NCBI GenBank assembly: GCA_964399535.1
Contig: CAYNRE010000005.1
Span: forward strand, 248,001-312,000
DNA from: CAYNRE01 sp964399535
Lineage (GTDB): Bacteria; Planctomycetota; Planctomycetia; Pirellulales; CAYNRE01
Reading direction: 5' to 3'
DNA: 64,000 nt
The first letter of the stretch is position 1, and every line of letters starts with the position of its first letter. Below, piece after piece: positions 16,540-23,886 of the stretch. Made by a program: the position numbers and the translations under genes. The notes beneath the pieces were generated by a model. The model was not told the origin of the DNA. It did not search any database and saw nothing but the letters and a program-made list of their open reading frames with translations.

Positions 16540-17107
16540 AGTTGCTCCTCCTGGCACGAACAGAGCTCGCGCACGGCGCCGGCACCAACTTGGTCCGGGA
16601 TCGCCAGCGCGGGCCTTTTGGGAAACACCTAATCAGTGCGTACGACTCGCGTCGGCTCAGGCGGGTGGGGCGGAGCGCCCGGTCAAGGGGCGGCCGCGAT
16701 GCCTGTCCGCGTGCGAGCTGGGGTAGGTAGGGATGAGTCCCTGGACCGAATCGATTCGACGCCATGCTTCGCGCTGGGCGATGGTCGACAGCGACGCGTC
16801 GATGCGTTCCAAGCTTCACCCCCCGTTGTTTGGGCTGGTGCGGCTAGCCTAGCGAACCGGTACGCCACGGCAACCCCCCGGACGCCGCATCCAGGCCCCC
16901 GAAAGCGCCCAGGCAGTGCTCGCTAAAACCTTGAGCTACTTGCATTTGAGCACCTATCTGGTATTTTCCTGACTCGCCGAATTTATGCCCCGGTTGGGGC
17001 CGCCAGGCCCGGCGGCCAACCGCCCGAGGCAACCGACGGCGAAGCGGGATCGTCGCGATTTTGGTAACTGGCCCCCCGGGCCGCTAGCGCGCAAGAGGAA
17101 CACATCA
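16540..17107. other. Divergent intergenic region between the CAP gene and fae
   Basis: About 570 bp. The part next to fae (16880-16980) is visibly more AT-rich than its surroundings and contains TTGCAT (16940-16945) and TATTTT (16962-16967) with a 16-bp spacer, a possible promoter for fae. A short minus-strand frame reading near SLSTIAQREAWRRIDS (about 16700-16810) looks slightly protein-like but lacks a good start signal, so it is not called. Confidence 0.35.
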
Positions 17108-17605
17108 ATGTCGATGTATATCGGAGAAGCTTTGTCGGGCGAGGGGAATGAAATCGCCCACATCGATTTGCTGATCGGCAGCAAGGATGGACCGGTGGGG
17201 CACGCCTTTGCGAGCGCCTTGGCCCGTCAGAGCGAAGGTCACACCAACCTGTTGGCGGTGCTGACGCCGAACCTGGCCGTCAAGCCGGCCACGGTGATGA
17301 TTACCAAGGTGACCATCAAGGGCATGAAGCAGGCGGTGCAAATGTTTGGCCCCGCCCAGGCCGCCGTGGCCAAGGCCGTGGCCGACTCGGTCGCCAAGGG
17401 CACCATTCCCAAGAAGCAGGCGGAAGACCTGGTCGTCGTTTGCGGGGTGTTCATCCACCCGGCCGCCGAAGACAACAAAAAGATTTATCAGTACAACTAC
17501 GACGCCACCGTGGCGGCGATCGAGAACGCCATGAGCGGCAAGCCCACCGCCGAGGAAATGCTGGCCGGCAAGGATCAGGCCGAGCACCCGTTCAAGGGCT
17601 TCTGA
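17108..17605 (+). CDS. fae: Formaldehyde-activating enzyme
   Basis: A 165-residue protein matching Fae across its whole length. Fae condenses formaldehyde with tetrahydromethanopterin (H4MPT) to methylene-H4MPT in the cytoplasm, the entry step of the H4MPT-linked C1 oxidation route. Visible signatures are GEALSGEGNEIAHIDLLIG, which contains the catalytic histidine (His19 here, in AHIDL), then LLAVLTPNLAVKP, TKVTIKG, QMFGPAQAAVAKAVAD and the closing FIHPAAEDNKKI...AEHPF. ATG 17108 is preceded by AGAGGAA seven bases upstream. A strong terminator follows 125 bp downstream, so fae is probably its own transcription unit, suited to high expression. Confidence 0.97.
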   Translation: MSMYIGEALSGEGNEIAHIDLLIGSKDGPVGHAFASALARQSEGHTNLLAVLTPNLAVKPATVMITKVTIKGMKQAVQMFGPAQAAVAKAVADSVAKGTIPKKQAEDLVVVCGVFIHPAAEDNKKIYQYNYDATVAAIENAMSGKPTAEEMLAGKDQAEHPFKGF

Positions 17606-17729
17606 TCCCGCGGCGGGGCCGCTGCCCCGGCGGAGCCGCGCCTCGAAATGTCCACCGCACCGTCCTCGTCACCGGTCGGGCCGCCACGATCAGCGCCCCG
17701 GCCGAAGACGCCCAGGTGCCGGGGTCCAC

Positions 17730-17762
17730 GGGCCCGGGGAGCCCCTCCCCCGGGCCCTTTTT
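17730..17762 (+). terminator. Rho-independent terminator between fae and the methylene-H4MPT dehydrogenase
   Basis: GGGCCCGGGG at 17730-17739 pairs perfectly with CCCCGGGCCC at 17748-17757 around an 8-base loop and is followed by five T residues. It separates fae from the dehydrogenase gene, which must have its own promoter or depend on read-through. Confidence 0.8.
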
Positions 17763-17856
17763 GTTATTCAAACCAGCCTGCTCCAGTCAGCCCGCGGTCG
17801 AGCCTACCTGGCCAAGCGCGAGCGGCTGGGCACGCCAGGCACCGGGACCACCTGTC

Positions 17857-18729
17857 ATGTCGAAGGCCAACGTTCTGCTCCAACTCGACAGCGACCCCCA
17901 GCCCAGCGTGTTCGACTCGCTGGTCGCGGTCGACGCCGGCGCACCGCACCTGTTGCGCCACGGCAATGTCACCCCCGACAATGTGATTGGCCTGGTCCAC
18001 GGACTAATGTTCACCCGCGGCCCCGACGATCTGCGCCACTCGGCCATCTTCATCGGGGGCAGCAGCGTCGCGGCGGGCGAGGCGCTCTTCCGCGCCGTGG
18101 CCGAAGCCTTTTTCGGTCCGCTGCGGGTTTCGGTCATGCTCGACGCCAATGGGGCCAATACCACGGCCGCCGCCGCCGTACTGACAGCCGCCCAGCACCT
18201 GGACCTGGGTAGCACCCGGGCACTGATTCTGGGGGGAACCGGCCCGGTGGGAACGCGCGTGGCGAGGCTCTTGGTAAGCCAAGGAGCCCAGGTGCGGTTA
18301 GCCTCGCGCAACCTCCAGCGGGCCGCTCAGGCCTGCGACGCAATCCGCCATCTGTTCCCGGGGGGGCACCTCGAACCGTGCCTGGCTCAGCCCGGCCCCG
18401 CCACTCAAGAGTTGCTCGAGGGCGTTCAGCTTGTCGTGGCGGCCGGCGCAGCCGGAGTTCAACTGCTGTCGCGGGCCGATCGCATTCGCACCGAAGAGCT
18501 GCGGCTAGCTATCGACCTGAACGCGGTTCCGCCCGTGGGAATCGAGGGGGTCGAAATCACCGACCGGGCCACGGCCCGTGACGGCGAGCTGTGTTATGGG
18601 GCCCTGGGGGTTGGGGGGCTGAAGATGAAAATCCACAAGGCGGCGCTGCGGCGGCTGTTCGACTCGAGCGACGCCCTGCTCGACGCGGAAGAGATCTTTG
18701 CCCTCGGCCAGGCGCTGGTCGCCAATTAG
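17857..18729 (+). CDS. NAD(P)-dependent methylene-H4MPT dehydrogenase (MtdB/MtdC family)
   Basis: A 290-residue dehydrogenase that oxidises methylene-H4MPT to methenyl-H4MPT, the step after Fae. ATG 17857 begins MSKANVLLQLDSDPQPSVFD, typical of the family, and the segment VTPDNVIGLVHGLMFTRGP carries the conserved pterin-side region. The Rossmann nucleotide site is ALILGGTGPVGTRVARLL (residues about 125-142), followed by RLASRN, where the arginines suggest that NADP can be used. The C-terminal LCYGALGVGGLKMKIHK is also conserved. Both MtdB and the MtdC class described from planctomycetes are possible; by eye I cannot separate them. The gene follows fae on the same strand and precedes a symporter. 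Confidence 0.9.
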   Translation: MSKANVLLQLDSDPQPSVFDSLVAVDAGAPHLLRHGNVTPDNVIGLVHGLMFTRGPDDLRHSAIFIGGSSVAAGEALFRAVAEAFFGPLRVSVMLDANGANTTAAAAVLTAAQHLDLGSTRALILGGTGPVGTRVARLLVSQGAQVRLASRNLQRAAQACDAIRHLFPGGHLEPCLAQPGPATQELLEGVQLVVAAGAAGVQLLSRADRIRTEELRLAIDLNAVPPVGIEGVEITDRATARDGELCYGALGVGGLKMKIHKAALRRLFDSSDALLDAEEIFALGQALVAN

Positions 18730-18934
18730 GGCTCGTTGCCGGCTCGTCGCGGAAACGAACGCGCGCCGGCCAAGCGCCCGGTAATTGATGGCCGCCGAAC
18801 GACCTGTTCGTTCGGCGATCGTGTGCGAGCTGACTCGGATCCGCAGGGCCGACCGTGAACCAACCGGTTCGGCCCGCGCGGCGGGTTCGGGACGGGAAGT
18901 GAATCCTTCGGGCCATGCCAAGCGGGGTGCGATC

Positions 18935-20347
18935 ATGACCGACGGCAACCAGGGCGCCAGCACCGCGGGGAGCGGCGAAAAGCCACGAGAGCGGCGCGGC
19001 CGGCCGCTGCATGTAAAAATCATGTGGGGCCTGCTGCTGGGTGCCGCGGTGGGGCTGGTCGCCAACCGCCTGGCATCGGTTCCGGAAACCACCGGCCCCC
19101 CCTCGCCGCGCGACACCGACCGCTCGGGCGTCGACGACCGGCTCGAATGGTGGGCTTCCCAAGTGGCCGAGCCGTTGGGGCGCGTGTTCCTGCGCCTGGT
19201 GCTGATGGTGGTGTTGCCGCTGGTGTTTTCGGCCTTGACCTTGGGCGTACTCGAATTGGGCGACGTCGGCCGATTGGGCCGCGTGGGGCTGCGCACCTTG
19301 CTGTTTACGGTGGTTTTCTCCACCTCGGCCGTGGTGCTGGGGGTGGGGCTGGTCAATTCGATTCGCCCCGGCGAAGGCTTGCCCCCCGAGAAACAACAGT
19401 CGCTCAGGGCTCAGTACGCTTCGCGCGCCACCGAGGCCGCCCAGGGGGCCGACCGGGCCAAACCGCTCAAAGACACCCTGCTCGACCTTCTGCCCGAGAA
19501 CCCGCTGCAGGAAATGGTCGGCGCGCTCGACGGCAGCTCCAAGGGGGGCGGCATGCTCGCCGTGATGGTGTTCTCGCTGATCTTCGGCGTGGCCCTGGCG
19601 GTGAGCCCCGAACGGACCGGCCCGCTCGTGGGAGTTCTCGAAGGACTGTTCGACGTGTCGATGACCATTATCGGTTTCGCCATGCGGCTGGCGCCGCTGG
19701 CCGTAGCGCTGCTGGTGTTCTCGATTACGGCCCGGCTGGGGCTGGATATCGTCCGGACCCTGTTCTGGTTCGTACTGACGGTGGTGCTGGGCTTGGTGAT
19801 TCAGGTCGTGGTGGTCTATTCGACCGCCATCGCGGTTTTCGCCCGCCGCTCGCCCTGGCAATTCTATCGCGATATTTCCGAGGCCATGCTCACGGCCTTC
19901 GGCACCTCGAGCTCAAACGCCACGCTGCCCACGGCGCTGCGGGTAGCGCACGACAACCTGCGGCTGCCGCGCGAGATTTCGCAGTTCGTGCTGACCGTGG
20001 GGGCCACCGGCAACCAAAACGGTACCGCGCTGTTCGAGGGCGTGGTGGTGCTGTTTCTGGCCCAGGTATACGGCGTCGACCTGTCGCTGGGCCAGCAAGT
20101 AAGCGTGGTGCTGATGTCGGTGCTGGCCGGCGTGGGAACCGCCGGTGTGCCCGGGGGGTCGCTGCCGCTGATTGTGATCGTGCTCCGCTATGCCGGCGTG
20201 CCGGCCGAGGGAATCGGCATCATCCTGGGGGTCGACCGGTTGCTCGACATGTGCCGCACCGTGGTCAACGTCACCGGCGACCTGGCCATCGCCACCTGCG
20301 TCGCCGCGGGCGACGAACGGGCGCGGGCGGCGACCGGCACCGCCTAG
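18935..20347 (+). CDS. Dicarboxylate/amino acid:cation symporter (DAACS family)
   Basis: A 470-residue inner-membrane symporter resembling GltP/DctA. It imports dicarboxylates or acidic amino acids with sodium or protons. ATG 18935 was chosen because it begins a short cytoplasmic tail before the first membrane segment (IMWGLLLGAAVGLVANRL). Eight or so membrane spans and two hairpins are visible. The family signatures are AFGTSSSNATLPTALR (the serine-rich hairpin), VGATGNQNGTALFEGV (NMDGT-like region, here NQNGT) and GTAGVPGGSLPLIVIVL. The MDGT to QNGT change affects the cation/substrate region and may alter specificity. Residues about 60-90 form a charged external loop. It follows the dehydrogenase gene by about 200 bp; a link to C1 metabolism is not evident. 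Confidence 0.9.
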   Translation: MTDGNQGASTAGSGEKPRERRGRPLHVKIMWGLLLGAAVGLVANRLASVPETTGPPSPRDTDRSGVDDRLEWWASQVAEPLGRVFLRLVLMVVLPLVFSALTLGVLELGDVGRLGRVGLRTLLFTVVFSTSAVVLGVGLVNSIRPGEGLPPEKQQSLRAQYASRATEAAQGADRAKPLKDTLLDLLPENPLQEMVGALDGSSKGGGMLAVMVFSLIFGVALAVSPERTGPLVGVLEGLFDVSMTIIGFAMRLAPLAVALLVFSITARLGLDIVRTLFWFVLTVVLGLVIQVVVVYSTAIAVFARRSPWQFYRDISEAMLTAFGTSSSNATLPTALRVAHDNLRLPREISQFVLTVGATGNQNGTALFEGVVVLFLAQVYGVDLSLGQQVSVVLMSVLAGVGTAGVPGGSLPLIVIVLRYAGVPAEGIGIILGVDRLLDMCRTVVNVTGDLAIATCVAAGDERARAATGTA

Positions 20348-20397
20348 CCACACGCGGGCCGCTCTCCACCGGCCCGCCCCGAAGCCCCGCCGGGCGG

Positions 20398-21729
20398 TTA
20401 CTCGGGTAGCGGCTGGTCCTTGGTTTCCGGAGCGAACGGCAAAGCGACCAGCCCCAAGAGAAACACGCCGCACATGGTCACGCCGGCGTAGCGCATCGGC
20501 TCGTCGTAGCCGGCGTACACCTGCTTGATCAGCGCGCCCAGGGTAAAAGGGCCAATGGCCGCGGCGAACCGGCCCACGTTGTAGCAAAACGAAGTGCCGG
20601 TGCTGCGCAGCCGGGTGGGAAACAGCTCGGGAAAGTAAATCGCGTACCCGCCGAAGAGGGCAAGCTGGCAAAAACCCATCAGCGGAATCATCCAGAACAC
20701 TTCCGAGAAATCGTCCAGGCACCAAAACACCAGCGCGGTGCTGAACATGGCGGCCAGAAACGCCACGGCAAAGGCCGGCCGGCGGCCGGTCACCTGGGTC
20801 ATACGGCTGTACGCATAAATACCGAAGAAGCCACCGATGTTCTGCATGATCGACGTGATGCCGACCCAGAGCGCCACCTTCGAGTCGACCTCGGGCTTGG
20901 CAAGGCCCAGGGCTTCGAAACGGGCCCGGAACACGGGGGCCAACAAGTCGTAGCTGAAGAACCCGATGCCCCAAAGCCCCACCACGCCGGCAAAGGCCAG
21001 CACGAAACCGACCAGGGCGTTGTGCCGCCAGCGGGGATCGCCAAATAGTTCGCCGTACGAGCCCAGCCGGGCCTGACCCGCGCCCGCCTTGACCGTGGCT
21101 TGCCAGCGCTCGGGCTCCTTGAGCCGAGCCCGAATGACAATGGCCAACAGGGCCGGCAGCGTGCCGACCAGGAACATAATGCGCCAGCGGCTGACTCCGG
21201 TTTCGGCCAATTGCCCGAGCACGATATTGATTAGCGCGGCGGTGATGTTGCCCACGGCCGAAAGGGCTTGCAGCAGCCCTAGCGCGTGCGGGCGGGCTCG
21301 GTCGGGCATGACCTCGGCCACCAGCGAAACGCCGACGGCGAACTCGCCCCCCACGCCCAGGCCGGTCAGAAATCGGTAGGCGGCGAAATCCCAGAAGCCC
21401 ACTGCCAGGGCATTCAGGCCGGTGAAGATCGAGTAAATCAGGATCGTGATCAGCATGGTTTTGGCGCGGCCCACGCGGTCGCCCAGGATGCCGAAGCCCA
21501 GGCCCCCCGTGGCCCAGCCCAGCAGAAAAATGCTGGTCGACAGACCGGCGTAGAAGTCGACGTCGCCCGGCTGTGGGGATTGAACCAACTCCTGCATGGC
21601 CGGCTTACGAGCCAAGGCAAAGAGCTGTTGGTCCATGGTGTCGAAGAGCCACCCCAGGGCACAGACCGCGAGCACGAACCAGTGGTAACGGGTCAACTCG
21701 CGGTACCAGGGCTGCGTCACCTTCGCCAT
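20398..21729 (-). CDS. MFS transporter, aromatic-acid/sugar-porter type
   Basis: A 443-residue major facilitator with about 12 membrane segments. ATG 21729 follows AAGGA eight bases upstream. N-terminal Asp/Met-rich region WLFDTMDQQLFALA is typical of the aromatic acid:proton symporter (PcaK/BenK-like) and sialic-acid transporter groups. The cytoplasmic loop motif GDRVGRAKTM matches the MFS motif A (GxxxDRxGR). GVGGEFAVGVSLVAEVMP in the fourth-fifth segment is the E-x-P region of the same group. The substrate cannot be read from sequence. It is convergent with the DAACS symporter and divergent from the Zn/Fe-S protein. Confidence 0.9.
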   Translation of the reverse strand: MAKVTQPWYRELTRYHWFVLAVCALGWLFDTMDQQLFALARKPAMQELVQSPQPGDVDFYAGLSTSIFLLGWATGGLGFGILGDRVGRAKTMLITILIYSIFTGLNALAVGFWDFAAYRFLTGLGVGGEFAVGVSLVAEVMPDRARPHALGLLQALSAVGNITAALINIVLGQLAETGVSRWRIMFLVGTLPALLAIVIRARLKEPERWQATVKAGAGQARLGSYGELFGDPRWRHNALVGFVLAFAGVVGLWGIGFFSYDLLAPVFRARFEALGLAKPEVDSKVALWVGITSIMQNIGGFFGIYAYSRMTQVTGRRPAFAVAFLAAMFSTALVFWCLDDFSEVFWMIPLMGFCQLALFGGYAIYFPELFPTRLRSTGTSFCYNVGRFAAAIGPFTLGALIKQVYAGYDEPMRYAGVTMCGVFLLGLVALPFAPETKDQPLPE

Positions 21730-21956
21730 CGATCGTCCTTTCCGGGCAAGCGCGTCCAGGCCAGCGCGCTGCGTCACGTCGGGTCGGCCAGAAACGCCCC
21801 AGTGTGGCAGCCCCGCGCAGCCCTCGCAAGATGCGCACCAGTGGCTGCTTAGCGCGAGTAGCCGGCTTGCTCGCCGGCTGCCGGCGGGGAATACTTGAAG
21901 GCACGAGCGATTCCGCGGCCCGCCGCACAGGCCCCACCTGCCTTTCAAGCTCTGGC

Positions 21957-22418
21957 ATGAACAAAGCGTTTCTCCGCGAACCCGAGGATACCGGCGAGCG
22001 CCACTGCCCGCGCTGCGGTTCACTGGGCCAAAGCGTGGCGCGTACCACGCTGGATGCCCAGCTCACCAGTTCGGCCGCCGCGCGGCTCTCGGCGCCGGCC
22101 TACTTTTGCCCTTACGCCCTCTGCGACGTGGGTTATTTCGATCTTTATGAGCGGGTTGCCGAGGCGAGCGAGTTTCGCCAGCCGGTATACCCCAAAGACC
22201 CCGATGCGCCGCTCTGCGGTTGCTTTGGCCTGACCGCGGCCGACATCGAAGCCGACATCCGCGAGGGTGTGGTTACTCGAACCCGGGCGATCGTCGAGCG
22301 CGCCCGCACCAGCGAGGCCCAGTGTGCGCTCCGCGCCGCCAGCGGCCGAAGCTGCGTGGCCGAGGTGCAGCGCTACTACCTGAAGTGCCGGGGGCAGCAG
22401 CCCTCGGGCGAACGCTAA
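21957..22418 (+). CDS. CopZ N-terminal-like zinc/[2Fe-2S] protein
   Basis: A 153-residue cytoplasmic protein with nine cysteines arranged in two groups. CPRCG (17-20) and YFCPYALCDVGYF (50-61) resemble the zinc-binding part, and LCGCFGLTAADI (86-97) with a later Cys123 and Cys133 resembles the [2Fe-2S] BFD-like part, of the N-terminal domain of Archaeoglobus CopZ. In that chaperone this unit is fused to a heavy-metal domain; here the copper-binding MxCxxC domain is absent. The segment between (VYPKDPDAP) is also characteristic of the family. ATG 21957 is preceded by a modest purine-rich stretch. The role may be redox sensing or metal delivery, but this is inference. It is not adjacent to a copper ATPase here. 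Confidence 0.75.
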   Translation: MNKAFLREPEDTGERHCPRCGSLGQSVARTTLDAQLTSSAAARLSAPAYFCPYALCDVGYFDLYERVAEASEFRQPVYPKDPDAPLCGCFGLTAADIEADIREGVVTRTRAIVERARTSEAQCALRAASGRSCVAEVQRYYLKCRGQQPSGER

Positions 22419-22544
22419 CGGCGGCCGCGCGCTTTGCGAGACCCGAGTGCCAGAAACCGAACCGATTTGACGCGGTCGGGGCTGGTCGAGTAAGAAGTTG
22501 AACCCAACCGACAAACCACCTGAATCCCGGGGGAAGAACCTGCC

Positions 22545-23195
22545 ATGAAGCGCCTGGATCTATGCACCGTCGTGGGAATCGCGCTGCTGGCCACCTCGTC
22601 GCGGGGTGCTGCCGGTGAGCCGGCTGGCCAGTGGCAATCGCTCTTCAACGGCAAAGACCTGACCGGCTGGCAAGCCATCGACGGCCCGGCCGACAGTTGG
22701 GGCGCCGAAGACGGGCTGCTGTTCACCACCGGCGCCGGCGGCGGTTGGCTATCGACCACCGAACCGTACGCCAACTTCGAACTGGAGCTCGAATTCCGAG
22801 TGCCGGCCGGGGGCAACAGCGGCGTGTTTCTCCGGGCCCCGCACCAGGGGAACCCCGCCTTCGCGGGACTGGAGATTCAAGTGCTTGACGACGACGCCCC
22901 CGAATACGCCCAGCTCAAGCCGACCCAGTACACCGGCAGCGTTTACGATCTGGCCGGCGCCGAGCGAGGCCACACCAAGCCGGCCGGCCAATGGCAGTCG
23001 ATGCGCATCGTGTGCCAGGACCGGTCCGTGGTCGTCACGCTCAACGGCACCGAGATCGTACGCGCCAATCTGGACGACTACCAGGACCGGCACGGCGACC
23101 ACCCCGGTCTGGCGCGCCGCGATGGCTACCTGGGCCTGCAGAACCACGGCAGCCGACTGGAATACCGCAACTTGCGAATCAGGGAGCTGCCGTAG
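22545..23195 (+). CDS. Secreted DUF1080 (3-keto-disaccharide hydrolase-like) protein, second copy
   Basis: A 216-residue exported DUF1080 protein. ATG 22545 follows GGGGGAAG about 8 bases upstream. The signal peptide ends near SSRGAAGE. The domain reads QSLFNGKDLTGWQ, then LELEFRVPAGGNSGVFLRAP, EIQVLDDDAPEY, WQSMRIVCQDRSVVVTLNG and GYLGLQNHGSRLEYRNLRI, a textbook order for the family. It is more canonical than the copy at 14189, with the NSGVFLR and GLQNHG motifs intact. Its function is likely binding or cleaving modified disaccharides at the surface. Its 3' end overlaps the convergent minus-strand gene by 17 bp. Confidence 0.92.
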   Translation: MKRLDLCTVVGIALLATSSRGAAGEPAGQWQSLFNGKDLTGWQAIDGPADSWGAEDGLLFTTGAGGGWLSTTEPYANFELELEFRVPAGGNSGVFLRAPHQGNPAFAGLEIQVLDDDAPEYAQLKPTQYTGSVYDLAGAERGHTKPAGQWQSMRIVCQDRSVVVTLNGTEIVRANLDDYQDRHGDHPGLARRDGYLGLQNHGSRLEYRNLRIRELP

Positions 23196-23844
23196 CCGCG
23201 GGCGCCGCTTGAATGTTGATTCGCGGCTCGGGCACGCCGGCCGTGTTGGGCTTGATGGGCAGGTCGAGCGAAAGCCCGGTTTCGATCGATGCCGAGCGAA
23301 ACTCGACCCAGCCGGGCTGTTGGCCGAATGCCAAACTCAAAATGGGGCCCGATTCGTTCTCGGTCGAACCAAAGGCGATCTCCACCTCCTGCCAGTCGGA
23401 CGAGATCGGCACTACCTCGTCGAGCCCCAGTTGCCCCCAATCGCCATAGCACCGGGTCAGCCTTAGGGTCATCGAGCGCGCGGGCTCGGCGCGAACCACC
23501 AGGCGAAGCCGAAACCCCTCGCCCGCCGATACCGGCTTCATGGTTCGTCGAACCTGGGCCGCCGTGGGGTCCTCGGGCGGACAGGTTTCGATGGTCAGCC
23601 GGGCGGTATCGCCTTGGTCGTCGACCTGCCAGGCCCCCGACGAACCGGCCAAAAACGACACTACCCAGTGGGCCCAATCGGATTTGACCGCGGGCTTGGC
23701 TTCGGCCACCACCGGAGGGAGCAGGTACTGCGGCAGATCGTTGTATCGCGTCGAGGGCAAACCAAACTGCGCAATCAGCCGCCCGACGAGCAGGCCCGCT
23801 CCCACGGTCGCAACCAGCAGTATCACGTTGAACAATTCTCGCAC
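23179..23844 (-). CDS. Small membrane-anchored protein with beta-sandwich (CBM-like) domain
   Basis: A 221-residue protein with one N-terminal membrane segment (RELFNVILLVATVGAGLLVG) and an outward beta-rich domain. The domain contains SDWQEVEIAFGSTE and PGWVEFRSASIE, a layout seen in CBM-like sandwich modules, and resembles the repeated modules in the C-terminal half of the SGNH gene just upstream (WQQVTLEWTS...ELADAWFED and WTDYYLDF...GWIEIDQHR). No known family was recognised. It is the third gene of the minus-strand operon, 42 bp after the SGNH gene. A Pro/Ala tail ends the protein. Confidence 0.75.
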   Translation of the reverse strand: MRELFNVILLVATVGAGLLVGRLIAQFGLPSTRYNDLPQYLLPPVVAEAKPAVKSDWAHWVVSFLAGSSGAWQVDDQGDTARLTIETCPPEDPTAAQVRRTMKPVSAGEGFRLRLVVRAEPARSMTLRLTRCYGDWGQLGLDEVVPISSDWQEVEIAFGSTENESGPILSLAFGQQPGWVEFRSASIETGLSLDLPIKPNTAGVPEPRINIQAAPAATAAP

Positions 23845-23886
23845 GTCGTACCTCGTGCCGTGGGGCGCTCGAAAACTGGCAGGCGA

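Noticed and set aside
16690..16815. Short minus-strand peptide containing SLSTIAQREAWRRIDS
   Set aside because: Slightly protein-like but under 60 residues, lacking a good ribosome-binding site and with no homology clue.
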